Below are positions 7,615 through 14,638 of a stretch of 23,357 nucleotides of DNA, in pieces. The position numbers were made by a program, and so were the translations under genes. Below the pieces are notes generated by a model. That model made no database searches. It saw only the letters and a program-made list of their open reading frames with translations, and was not told the origin of the DNA. The stretch is from the NCBI GenBank assembly GCA_964544295.1, contig CAZJBJ010000042.1:1-23357 (forward strand), given 5' to 3'. Position 1 is the first letter of the stretch; each line of letters begins with the position of its first letter. The stretch is from JAENVU01 sp964544295 (GTDB taxonomy: Bacteria > Actinomycetota > Acidimicrobiia > IMCC26256 > JAENVU01).

Positions 7615-9089
7615 CAGGACGGCCAGACGACCGACTGCAGGTCGGTGTAGGCGTGCAGCCCGAACGAGCCGCCGTCGCGGCCGACGCCCGACTGCTTCGT
7701 TCCGCCGAACGGCGTCTCCTGGTTGCGCTGCACCGTGTTGATCCCGATGTTGCCGGCCCGCATGCGTCGGCTCACCGCCATGGCGCGGCCACTGTCGCCG
7801 GAGAAGACGTAGTCGTACAGGCCGAACTCGGTGCCGTTGGCGAGCGCGATGCCCTCGTCGTCGTCGTCGAACGGGATCGCGACGATCACCGGGCCGAAGA
7901 TCTCCTCCTGCACGACCCGCATGTCGTTGCGGCACCCGGCGATCAGCGTCGGCTCGACGTACCAGCCTTTCTCCATGTGCGCCGGACGGCCGCCGCCGGC
8001 GACGATCTCGCCACCTTCCTCGGTACCGGACGCGATGTACCCCTCGATACGGCCGCGGTGCGCCTCGGTGATGACCGGCCCGACGACCGTGCCGGGCTCC
8101 AGGGGATCGCCGACGGGCAGCATGCCGGCCATCTTGCCGAGCCCGGCGACGACCTGGTCGTAGATCGAACGGTGGACGATCGCACGGGTGGGCGCCGTGC
8201 AGATCTGACCGGAGTGGAACGTCCACACCGAGCCGATCATGCCGACCGCGTTCTTGACGTCGGCGTCGTCGAGCACGAGCGCCGCGCCCTTCCCACCGAG
8301 CTCCAGCAGTTGTCGCTTCATCCCGCGCCCGGCGACCTCCCCGATGCGCGCCCCGACGGCGCTCGACCCGGTGAAGCTGACCATGTCGACGTTCGGCGAG
8401 GCGACGAGCGCTTCCCCACTCTCGGGGGTCGAGCCGGTGACGATGTTGACGACGCCGGGCGGGAACCCGACCTCTTCGAGGAGGGCGACGAGCTTGACGA
8501 TGGCCAGCGGATCCTGGCCGGCCGGCCGGACGACCACGGTGTTCCCGGTCGCGAGGGCGGGGGCGATCTTGCCGACCATGTTCACGATCGGGAAGTTGTA
8601 CGACGTGATGCACGCGACCACCCCGACCGGCTGACGGCGGGCGATCGCGCCGATCAAACCGCCGGGCGCGAGCGGCGTGGCCGCGACCTCACCGGGCGGG
8701 AGCGGGATCACCATGGGTTCGAACGCGCCGCGTGCGTAACGCTGGAACCGCACCGCCGCCTGGGGCACCTGCATCGACTTGCCCACCGTCGCGGTACACC
8801 CGGTCTCGGCGATCACGAGCGGGATGAACTCGTCGCGCCGCGCCAGCAGCGCCTTGCCCGCGGCGTCGAGCAGGTTGGCCCGCTCCTCCGGCGTCGTCCG
8901 CGACCACGAGTCGAACGCGTCCCGAGCCGCCTCGGCTGCCGCCTCGGCCTGCGCGGCCGACGCCTCGGGCGCCTCACCGACGACCTCCTCGGTCGCGGGG
9001 TTGATGATCGGGTAGGTGCCGCGATCCCCAGCGACCCACTCACCGCCGATCAGCAGTCGAAAGTCCTCGTTGGCCTGTGCAGTCGTCAT
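7614..9089 (-). CDS. NAD(P)-dependent aldehyde dehydrogenase
   Basis: A 491-aa ALDH-superfamily enzyme of normal length that oxidises an aldehyde to an acid. Motifs in order: LLIGGEWVAGD and INPATEEVVGEAPEA at the N-terminus; the cofactor domain with ACITSYNFPIVN (oxyanion Asn) and ALATGNTVVVRPAGQDPLA, where the usual KPSEQ-type Lys is Arg; FTGSSAVGARI; the general base Glu in LELGGKGAAL; the catalytic Cys in HSGQICTAPTR; EEIFGPVIVAIPF; and TPFGGTKQSGVGRDGG. ATG at 9089 is preferred to the TTG three codons upstream. TAGTCT ends 8 nt before this ATG, so the transcript may be leaderless. It heads the operon with three LLM genes and has a KstR-like palindrome at its promoter. The Lys-to-Arg change may influence NAD versus NADP choice. 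Confidence 0.95.
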   Translation of the reverse strand: MTTAQANEDFRLLIGGEWVAGDRGTYPIINPATEEVVGEAPEASAAQAEAAAEAARDAFDSWSRTTPEERANLLDAAGKALLARRDEFIPLVIAETGCTATVGKSMQVPQAAVRFQRYARGAFEPMVIPLPPGEVAATPLAPGGLIGAIARRQPVGVVACITSYNFPIVNMVGKIAPALATGNTVVVRPAGQDPLAIVKLVALLEEVGFPPGVVNIVTGSTPESGEALVASPNVDMVSFTGSSAVGARIGEVAGRGMKRQLLELGGKGAALVLDDADVKNAVGMIGSVWTFHSGQICTAPTRAIVHRSIYDQVVAGLGKMAGMLPVGDPLEPGTVVGPVITEAHRGRIEGYIASGTEEGGEIVAGGGRPAHMEKGWYVEPTLIAGCRNDMRVVQEEIFGPVIVAIPFDDDDEGIALANGTEFGLYDYVFSGDSGRAMAVSRRMRAGNIGINTVQRNQETPFGGTKQSGVGRDGGSFGLHAYTDLQSVVWPS

Positions 9090-9097
9090 CGCCGCCA

Positions 9098-9103
9098 AGA
9101 CTA
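9098..9103 (-). promoter_or_regulatory. Putative -10 element (TAGTCT) of the aldehyde dehydrogenase-LLM operon
   Basis: TAGTCT on the minus strand ends 8 nt before the ATG at 9089. No Shine-Dalgarno is visible in between, so transcription probably begins within a few bases of the start codon. No convincing -35 hexamer is seen upstream. Confidence 0.4.
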
Positions 9104-9115
9104 GAACCTGTTCTC
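9102..9115. promoter_or_regulatory. KstR-like operator palindrome
   Basis: The site reads TAGAACCTGTTCTC. Its core AGAAC-CT-GTTCT (9103-9114) is a perfect inverted repeat with 5-bp arms. It fits the published KstR consensus TnnAACnnGTTnnA of mycobacterial steroid regulons at every conserved position except the last base. It abuts and slightly overlaps the TAGTCT -10 element of the aldehyde dehydrogenase-LLM operon, a position where a TetR-type repressor would block RNA polymerase. The match is visible; the identity of the regulator is inferred and its gene is not obviously in this window. Confidence 0.5.
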
Positions 9116-9128
9116 ATTCTCCCGCTCA

Positions 9129-9143
9129 TGTGACTTCGTCACA
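9129..9143. repeat. Short inverted repeat TGTGAC-TTC-GTCACA
   Basis: Perfect 6-bp arms around a 3-bp centre in the divergent region between the aldehyde dehydrogenase and MOSC genes. TGTGA-N5-TCACA resembles a CRP-type site, but the spacing is one base short of the usual N6. It could be an operator or a small hairpin. Confidence 0.35.
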
Positions 9144-9175
9144 GGCCGCTCGAGCCCCGCTCCGCTCCCCGGCCT

Positions 9176-9225
9176 GACTTTTGAACGAAGTTGTACAGCC
9201 GGCGGTACAACTTCGTTCAAAAGTC
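9176..9225. repeat. Perfect 21-bp inverted repeat (long hairpin) in a divergent intergenic region
   Basis: The left arm (9176-9196) begins GACTTTTGAACG and ends AGTTGTAC. The right arm (9205-9225) is its exact reverse complement. The 8-bp centre AGCCGGCG itself holds GCCGGC, so symmetry continues through the middle except for one mismatched pair. Outside the arms, CC (9173-9174) pairs with GG (9227-9228) across a single mismatch. The arms are AT-richer than the surroundings. Both flanking genes point away from it, so it is not a terminator for either. It may be a dispersed palindromic element, a MITE-like relic, a large operator, or the stem of a non-coding RNA. Confidence 0.85.
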
Positions 9226-9287
9226 GGGGGTGAGCGACTCGCGACCAGAGCCGGACGGGCAGACAAGATTGTGGGAGATTCGCGGAC

Positions 9288-10124
9288 ATGAGCATCGGAA
9301 CGATCAGCGAGGTCTGGCGGTACCCGGTCAAGTCGATGGGTGGTGAACGACTCGACACCGCCGCGGTCGGCAGTGGCGGGATCGCCAACGACCGGGGCTG
9401 GGCAGTCCAGGAGACCGGGACGGGCAAGGTGGCGAGCGCGAAGTTGCCGCGCCCCTACCGGGCGCTGCTGGACGTGCTGGCGTCCGTCGACAGCGACGAC
9501 CCCGGCGCCGTGGTCACCATGGTCACGCCCGACGGTTCGACCGTCGTCTCGTCGGACCCCGACCACGCCCGGGTCCTGTCCACCTACGTCGGCCGCGACG
9601 TGACCCTCGCCCGGGCGGAGACCGTCGACGCCCAGTACGACGCCGAGTGGCCGGACATGGACGGGCTGGTCATCTCCAACATGACGCTCGCACTCCCGGT
9701 GGCGATGAGCACCGAGAAGACCTCGTTCGTCGACCTGGCCGCGCTGCACCTCATCTCGACGGCGTCGCTCGCCGCCCTGCGGGACCTCGCACCGGACGCC
9801 GCCATCGACGTCCGTCGGTTCCGGCCCAACTTCGTGATCGACACCGGCTCGGCCGAGGGTTTCGTCGACACCGACTGGGTCGGCGCCGAGCTCGCGATCG
9901 GCGACGAGGCTGTCATTCGGATCTCCGACAACGCCACCCGGTGTGTGATGACCACGCTGGCCCAGGCCGAACTCGAGCGCGACCGTTCCGTGCTCCAGGC
10001 GTTGGCGACCCACAACCAGCAGGAGTTCGGCGGACTCGGGACGTCCGCGTGCCTCGGGGTCTACGCCGAGGTGGTCACGGCCGGAACCGTGCGGCGCGGC
10101 GACGTCGTCCGCACCGTCGACTGA
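9288..10124 (+). CDS. MOSC domain-containing protein (molybdenum cofactor sulfurase C-terminal type)
   Basis: A 278-aa protein with the MOSC_N beta-barrel (about 3-105; ISEVWRYPVKSMGGERL and GGIANDRGWAV are hallmark segments) followed by the MOSC domain (about 125-275). Key MOSC features are DVRRFRPNFVID (about 174-185), the ELAIGDEAVIRISDNATRCVMTTL segment with the conserved Cys C219, and a C-terminal GTVRRGDVVRTV strand. The family carries sulfur or molybdenum-cofactor chemistry (YiiM, mARC and the MOCOS C-terminus). Proteins of this length in bacteria act as stand-alone reductase components or unknown Moco-related factors. GGAG lies 10 nt before the ATG. It diverges from the aldehyde dehydrogenase operon, and its stop directly abuts the stop of the isochorismatase-like gene with no gap. 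Confidence 0.92.
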   Translation: MSIGTISEVWRYPVKSMGGERLDTAAVGSGGIANDRGWAVQETGTGKVASAKLPRPYRALLDVLASVDSDDPGAVVTMVTPDGSTVVSSDPDHARVLSTYVGRDVTLARAETVDAQYDAEWPDMDGLVISNMTLALPVAMSTEKTSFVDLAALHLISTASLAALRDLAPDAAIDVRRFRPNFVIDTGSAEGFVDTDWVGAELAIGDEAVIRISDNATRCVMTTLAQAELERDRSVLQALATHNQQEFGGLGTSACLGVYAEVVTAGTVRRGDVVRTVD

Positions 10125-10748
10125 TCATCCCGCCCACGCGTCCAGGATCGCCGCGGTCGTCGTGAGCGTCGCCACCAGCGCCAGGGTGTTCGCGATCACC
10201 GCAGCCGCGTAGTCGGCGGGTACACCGGCGACCGCGTCGGTGGGCATGACGAACTGATACCCGCGATTCACGGCGTCGAACGCGAAGTTGGTCATCCCGA
10301 TGTTCACCGACACCCCGACGCCGACGATGGTCGTCACGCCGAGGTTGCGCAACATCGGGTCGAGCTGGGTGCCGGTCATGGGCCCGAGCCCGTGATGACG
10401 AGGAAGCACCACGTCGCGTCCGTCGGTGCCAATCGCGGCCGGCACCGACACGGCATCGGATCCCGGCGAGAGCCGCAGCGGCGCCTTCTGCACCCCGGCG
10501 AAGAGGCGCGCGTTCCGGTTCGCGCCGACGAGGTCGTCGCGGGTCTCGGCCGTGCAGTGGAACACCGGGACGCCCAACTCCCGGGCGCGGGCGGCGAGTT
10601 GCGCGCAGTGGCCGACGAGATCGACCGCCGCGGCCGCCGCCGCGAGCTCCGGCAGCACCGACGGCGTCCCGACGACACCGTTCTGGACTTCCTGGAGGAC
10701 GAGGGCAGTCCGATCCGGCGCCACGAGCTCGTGCAGGTCCAGTGCCAT
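10125..10748 (-). CDS. Isochorismatase-fold protein lacking the catalytic cysteine
   Basis: A 207-aa Rossmann-like protein of the isochorismatase/cysteine hydrolase superfamily. The usual Asp-Lys-Cys triad is altered. The first-strand Asp (normally ..VVDMQN..) is E20 in TALVLQEVQNGV. The central Lys is R117 in VVLPRHHGLGPMTGT. The nucleophile position of the usual GVxTxxCV motif is G151 in GVGVSVNIGMTNFAFDA. Surrounding fold segments (LAARARELGVPVFHC, LDPMLRNLGVTTIVGVG, RGYQFVMPTDAVAGVP) are well kept, so this is not a decayed gene. It may be a pseudo-enzyme or use other chemistry. GGAGGAG lies 5 nt before the ATG at 10748; a GTG two codons upstream overlaps the ligase stop. It follows the acyl-CoA ligase by 2 bp and is surely co-transcribed. 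Confidence 0.9.
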   Translation of the reverse strand: MALDLHELVAPDRTALVLQEVQNGVVGTPSVLPELAAAAAAVDLVGHCAQLAARARELGVPVFHCTAETRDDLVGANRNARLFAGVQKAPLRLSPGSDAVSVPAAIGTDGRDVVLPRHHGLGPMTGTQLDPMLRNLGVTTIVGVGVSVNIGMTNFAFDAVNRGYQFVMPTDAVAGVPADYAAAVIANTLALVATLTTTAAILDAWAG

Positions 10749-10750
10749 CG

Positions 10751-12442
10751 TCACTCCTCCGCGAACTGCAGCTCGGCGTCGTCCATCAACACCGCTTTGA
10801 CCACCTTGCCGGTCGCGTTGCGCGGGAGCGGTTCGGTCCGGATCTCCCAGACCGACGGCACCTTGAACGCCGCGAGCGTCTGACCACAGAAGCTCGCCAA
10901 CTCCGCGGTGTCCAACGTCGCACCGGGGGCGGGCACGACGACGGCTTTGACCTCGTGCCCGAGCGCTTCGTGATCGACGGGAATCACCGCGACCTCCGCC
11001 ACGCCGGGATGGGCTTCCAACCGGTTCTCGATCTCGATCGGGTAGACGTTCTCGCCCCCGCGCAGGATGAGGTCACGCTTGCGGGTGGCCAGGTACAGCC
11101 GACCGCCCTCCATGCGACCGATGTCGCCGCTCCGCAGCCAACCTCCGGGGAGGATGGTGGCGGCGGACTCCTCGGGCCGACGCCAATAGCCGGGCATCAC
11201 CATCGGTCCGCGGATGAAGATCTCGCCGTCCTCCCCGTCGGGCAGTACCCCACCGTCCTCGTCACGGATCTGGATCTCGACCGTCGGCAAGGGACGTCCC
11301 GCCGATTCCGGGAAGGCGAGTAGCTCCTCACCGGCGTTGATCGTGGCCAGCGCGGCACATTCGGTCTGGCCGTAGCCCACGCCCATGACGCCACGCAGAT
11401 TCGGGATCGCGGTGCGCGCCCGTTCCAACAGTGCCGGTGAGAACGCCGAACCGCCACCGCCGCCACTCCGCAAGCTGGTGAGGTCGTACTCGGCGAGCCG
11501 AGGATGATGGATGACCCGGTGCAGCATCGTGACCGTGTACGACCAACCGGTGATCCGTTCCTCCTGGATCAACTCCATCACGAGTTCCTCGTCGAAGCGA
11601 CCCATCGTCCACACCGACCGGATCCCGCTCATCATGAATGCGACCGCCCCCATGTGGAGTCCGCTGACGTGGAACAGCGGGTAGGTCACCAACTGGCACA
11701 CGGGCAGCGCGTCCGGCGGTCCCGGGTTGAGCATCGCCAGCCGAGCACCGTGGAAGAACGACATGCCGATCGCGGCGATGACGTTACGGTGAGTGTTGAC
11801 CGCACCCTTGGGCCGGCCGGTTGTCCCGCTCGTGTAGAGGATCAGCGCGGGATCGTCCTCGGCGATCGGCTGCGTCGGCAGCGCCGCGTCCGGATGGGCG
11901 TGCCACAACCGGTCGAACTCGTCCTCGATCACGATCGTGGGGACGCCCGGGTCTTCTCCGTCGAGTCGATCGAGACGCTTGCGGTCCGCCACCAGCACCT
12001 TCGGGTCGCAGTCCGCGATCCCGTAGCGGATCTCGTCGCCGACCCACCATCCGTTCAGCCCGACCGCGATCGCGCCGAGACTCACCGTCGCCCAGAACGT
12101 CACGATCCACTCGGGACAGTTCGCGGCCAGGATCGCCACTCGATCACCCGCGCGCACTCCGTATTCGTCGTGGAGCACCTGCGCCACCGACGCGACCGCA
12201 CGGAGGTGCTCCGCGTGGGTCACGACCCGACGCTGCTCCCGGTCGGCGAAGATCACGTACTCCCGGTCACCGAAGCCGGCGGACGCCTCGAGCGCGGCCC
12301 GCAGCGACGGGAGTCGGCCGGCGAAGACCGTCATCGTCTCCCCCGCCACCGCCTCCTCGCGGGTCTCGAAGAACCCACCGGATCCGGTGAGTTGCGCCTC
12401 GAGTTCGACCATGCCGGCGGGGATTCCTTCGACGATTTCCAT
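10751..12442 (-). CDS. AMP-dependent acyl-CoA synthetase/ligase (FadD-type)
   Basis: A 563-aa ANL-superfamily enzyme that activates a carboxylic acid to its CoA thioester through an acyl-AMP. The N-terminal domain holds the P-loop LYTSGTTGRPKG (about 202-213), PLFHVSGLH, the SGGGGGSAFS turn (about 326-335), VGYGQTECA (A5, about 355-363), and the GWLRSGDIGRMEGGRLY hinge (about 434-450). The C-terminal lid has RKRDLILRGGENVYPIEIE and LPRNATGKVVKAV with the catalytic Lys. ATG at 12442 is chosen: TAGCCT lies 8 nt upstream, there is no Shine-Dalgarno, and the longer frame to 12916 runs through intergenic sequence. It is the first gene of a two-gene unit with the cysteine-less isochorismatase-fold protein. 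The substrate is unknown; a bulky or aromatic acid is as likely as a fatty acid. Confidence 0.93.
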   Translation of the reverse strand: MEIVEGIPAGMVELEAQLTGSGGFFETREEAVAGETMTVFAGRLPSLRAALEASAGFGDREYVIFADREQRRVVTHAEHLRAVASVAQVLHDEYGVRAGDRVAILAANCPEWIVTFWATVSLGAIAVGLNGWWVGDEIRYGIADCDPKVLVADRKRLDRLDGEDPGVPTIVIEDEFDRLWHAHPDAALPTQPIAEDDPALILYTSGTTGRPKGAVNTHRNVIAAIGMSFFHGARLAMLNPGPPDALPVCQLVTYPLFHVSGLHMGAVAFMMSGIRSVWTMGRFDEELVMELIQEERITGWSYTVTMLHRVIHHPRLAEYDLTSLRSGGGGGSAFSPALLERARTAIPNLRGVMGVGYGQTECAALATINAGEELLAFPESAGRPLPTVEIQIRDEDGGVLPDGEDGEIFIRGPMVMPGYWRRPEESAATILPGGWLRSGDIGRMEGGRLYLATRKRDLILRGGENVYPIEIENRLEAHPGVAEVAVIPVDHEALGHEVKAVVVPAPGATLDTAELASFCGQTLAAFKVPSVWEIRTEPLPRNATGKVVKAVLMDDAELQFAEE

Positions 12443-12447
12443 AGCGC

Positions 12448-12456
12448 CGGAGGCTA
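12448..12456 (-). promoter_or_regulatory. Putative promoter element TAGCCTCCG of the 563-aa ligase
   Basis: On the minus strand TAGCCT ends 8 nt before the ATG at 12442, a position suited to a leaderless transcript. The same nonamer occurs upstream of the amidohydrolase gene and the FadD3-like gene in this window. Confidence 0.4.
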
Positions 12457-12469
12457 GCGGCGCCCCTCC

Positions 12470-12486
12470 GACCACCGACGGTGGTC
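12470..12486. promoter_or_regulatory. Inverted repeat GACCACC-GAC-GGTGGTC, candidate operator of the ligase gene
   Basis: Perfect 7-bp arms with a 3-bp centre, 28-44 bp upstream of the ligase ATG. It sits where the -35 region would lie relative to the TAGCCT element, so a repressor or activator bound here could control the ligase and isochorismatase-like pair. The rest of the 254-bp gap (12443-12696) shows a short AT-rich patch near 12528-12538 and a weak GGGCA-TTTTTC-TGCCC hairpin near 12635-12650, with no convincing gene. Confidence 0.45.
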
Positions 12487-12696
12487 CCCCGCCGACGCAC
12501 CGTCGAATCCAAGGTTCGCGTTCGGACAATATTTGCGGATTCGGTTCGCATCGGGTGCTCCGATGGTGCACACTGGTGGCGCCCCGGGAGCAGGCCGCGG
12601 GCCTCCCTGCCCGGCTCGCCGGCCGCTCCGGGGCATTTTTCTGCCCGGTGATTGCTCCCGAATCGTGCTTCACCTCGAAGCATTCGCTGCCGATAG

Positions 12697-13536
12697 ATGG
12701 CCATGGCGACGCGCCGGCCTTCTCCCTCCTCACTGTTGGTCCTGGGCCTGGTGTGCGCGGTCGCGGCCGCCGCGTGTTTCGCGATCTCGACGACGCTGCG
12801 CGACGAGACCCGGCTCGACGCCGAGGGGCACGAGCTGGCGAAGAGTGAGCCGATCCGCACCGAGTTCGCCTACCAGATCTCCGACGCGATCGCGCCGCGC
12901 GCGACCGCGCCCTCACCCATCGACCTCAACCGGGCGAACGACATCGCCGACCGCGCCGTGGACAGTGAGGCGTTCCAGGAGGCGTTCGCGCTGGCGTGGC
13001 CGAACATCTACGGACAGCTCGCCCAGGGCGCCAGCGGCGACGTCGTCCTCGACCCCGCGCTCGTCGATCAGGCGATCCGCGCGAGCGGCGGCGTACCCCC
13101 CGAAGGACTGCAACTCCGCGTCGACCGCGGCAACGTGCCGGACCTTCGGCGCCCGCTCGAACTCGTCGGCAAGCTCGCCGGCGCGCTCGCCGCGATCGCG
13201 GTGCTGCTCGTCTCCATCGCACTGGCGCTGACGGAACGTCGCAACCGGGCGCTCATGCGCATCGGTCGCTGGATGATCACGACCGGCATCGTGACCATCG
13301 TCGTCTTCTGGGCGCTGCCGACGCTGGCACTGTTGCCACTCGGCGGATGGGTCGGCGTGATCGGTGTCGTGCTCTCGACCGGCGACTGGCTCGTGGTCCC
13401 CGCGGCGGTCATGGCCGCACTCGGGGTGACCATCGTCGTCATCGGACGCGCGGCGGAGGCCGAGTCACGCCGGCGGGACCTCTCGGTGATTCCGACGTCG
13501 ATCGGGCGCACCCCGCACCACCCGACCATCGGCTGA
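12697..13536 (+). CDS. Hypothetical membrane protein, four predicted TM helices
   Basis: A 279-aa protein that I do not assign to a named family. TM1 (about 12-30, SSLLVLGLVCAVAAAACFAIS) follows a basic N-terminus and acts as a signal anchor. Residues about 31-150 form an extracytoplasmic domain (DEGHELAKSEPIRTEFAYQISDAI, then FALAWPNIYGQLAQG, then LVDQAIRASGGVPPEGLQL). Three helices follow: about 157-178, 191-210 and 217-248. The C-terminus is cytosolic and basic (RRRDLSVIPTSIGRTPHHP). The single-span, outer domain, three-helix layout resembles actinobacterial integral membrane proteins of unknown role. A second in-frame ATG lies 6 bp downstream; neither start has a clear Shine-Dalgarno. It is divergent from the ligase gene and convergent with the DUF2817 gene. 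Confidence 0.82.
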   Translation: MAMATRRPSPSSLLVLGLVCAVAAAACFAISTTLRDETRLDAEGHELAKSEPIRTEFAYQISDAIAPRATAPSPIDLNRANDIADRAVDSEAFQEAFALAWPNIYGQLAQGASGDVVLDPALVDQAIRASGGVPPEGLQLRVDRGNVPDLRRPLELVGKLAGALAAIAVLLVSIALALTERRNRALMRIGRWMITTGIVTIVVFWALPTLALLPLGGWVGVIGVVLSTGDWLVVPAAVMAALGVTIVVIGRAAEAESRRRDLSVIPTSIGRTPHHPTIG

Positions 13537-13557
13537 CGGAAACGGGCGAAGCTCCGC

Positions 13558-14616
13558 TCAGGCGAGACCGTCCAGCGCCCGATCGCGCACTGCGCCGAAC
13601 TGTTCCACGACCCGATCGGCCCACCGAGGGTCGTCGGGCGCGAACGCGGCCCGCAGCTGGGCCTTGATCGCCGAGGCGTCGGGCCCGGTCGGATCTCCGT
13701 ACCCGTGGAGCCAGGCGTCGGCCCGCAACGCCTCCGACACCGTGATGACGTCGACCGTCCCCCATTCGATCGCGACCCCGGCGACGGCGGCGCCCGGCAT
13801 CCACCCCACCATGCCGTCGAGCACGTCGCCCTGGACATCGGCCGACACCGAGGTGCCGTCGGCCGGGACGCGGTAGTCGTCGAAGCACTCGTCGAGCAGA
13901 CGGCGGGCGGATTCGTCGGGATGGCCGGCGATCAGCTCCCGGTCGCCGAACTCGCCGAGCCCGGTGTGCAGATCCAGGATCGCGACCCGGGTTGCGTCCG
14001 CGAGATGGTCACGCACGATCGTGCGCAGTGTGTGCTGGGACCAGACCGGGGCCTGCCCGCCGAAGAACACCCCCCTGGGGTGGCGGTACTGCCCGCCGCT
14101 CACCGCCGCCTGGAGGCCGTCGAAGCCGTGGGCGGTCGCGAACTCGAGGAGTTCGGCGGTCGTGGCCTCGCGCGTCGCCGCATCCCAGCGCGGCGGCACC
14201 AACGCGTCGGCCAGTTCGTCGTAGCCGGCGTTGGCCGGCCACGGTCGCGAGAAATCGATGCAGTTCCGGTTGAGGTCGACGTTGTCCTCGTTGACCCGAC
14301 GAATCCAGGCGAACCCGTACGGGTTGATCGCATGGACCATGACCAGCGCCACCGAGTCCGGTAGCTGTACGCCGTCACGCAACCACGTCGACTGGCACAG
14401 ACTGCCGGCGAAGCCCTCGACGCCGTGGGTGCCCGAGACGACGAGCATCCGGTTGGGTGCGTCGACCGGGCCCAACACCGCGACGTCGGTCGCGAGCGCG
14501 CCGCCGTCGGGACCGACGAGCGGATGGTCGAGGTGGGTCAGCTGGGCACCCACGTCCGCAGCCGCGTCGAGAAACGCGCGGCGCGCCGCCTGGTAGTCGG
14601 ACGCGAGCTGCGACAC
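13558..14616 (-). CDS. DUF2817 family M14-like zinc metallopeptidase
   Basis: A 352-aa protein of the DUF2817 family, related to M14 zinc carboxypeptidases. The zinc site is intact: H64 and E67 in SGTHGVEGFAGS and H207 in LDLHTGLGEFGD. The Asn-Arg substrate clamp DLNRN lies at 114-118, and the probable catalytic Glu is E274 in GVAIEWGTVD. No signal peptide is seen, so it probably acts in the cytosol on a peptide or amide. The GTG start at 14616 has GAGGAG 9 nt upstream; the longer frame to 14868 would run deep into the upstream amidohydrolase gene. It follows that gene by 22 bp and is probably co-transcribed, suggesting a two-enzyme amide or peptide hydrolysis unit. The substrate is inferred only at the class level. 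Confidence 0.88.
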   Translation of the reverse strand: MSQLASDYQAARRAFLDAAADVGAQLTHLDHPLVGPDGGALATDVAVLGPVDAPNRMLVVSGTHGVEGFAGSLCQSTWLRDGVQLPDSVALVMVHAINPYGFAWIRRVNEDNVDLNRNCIDFSRPWPANAGYDELADALVPPRWDAATREATTAELLEFATAHGFDGLQAAVSGGQYRHPRGVFFGGQAPVWSQHTLRTIVRDHLADATRVAILDLHTGLGEFGDRELIAGHPDESARRLLDECFDDYRVPADGTSVSADVQGDVLDGMVGWMPGAAVAGVAIEWGTVDVITVSEALRADAWLHGYGDPTGPDASAIKAQLRAAFAPDDPRWADRVVEQFGAVRDRALDGLA

Positions 14617-14638
14617 GCGCGGTCGCTCCTCGCCGCCG

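Noticed and set aside
7615..8613. N-terminal extension giving a 708-aa LLM fusion
   Set aside because: The added part is out-of-frame aldehyde dehydrogenase sequence; MEFGVFHSGH at 7614 is the true first strand of the LLM barrel.
7653..9104. 483-aa plus-strand open frame opposite the aldehyde dehydrogenase
   Set aside because: Antisense shadow with no motif; the minus strand encodes a complete ALDH.
9129..9143. Canonical CRP binding site
   Set aside because: The half-sites are separated by 5 rather than 6 bases, so it is kept only as an unassigned palindrome.
9176..9225. Long inverted repeat as a rho-independent terminator
   Set aside because: Both flanking genes diverge from it, so neither transcript ends there, and no T-run follows either arm.
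12443..12916. N-terminal extension of the ligase to 721 aa
   Set aside because: It has a basic, low-complexity composition and would overlap the start of the divergent membrane protein gene; the TAGCCT element supports the start at 12442.
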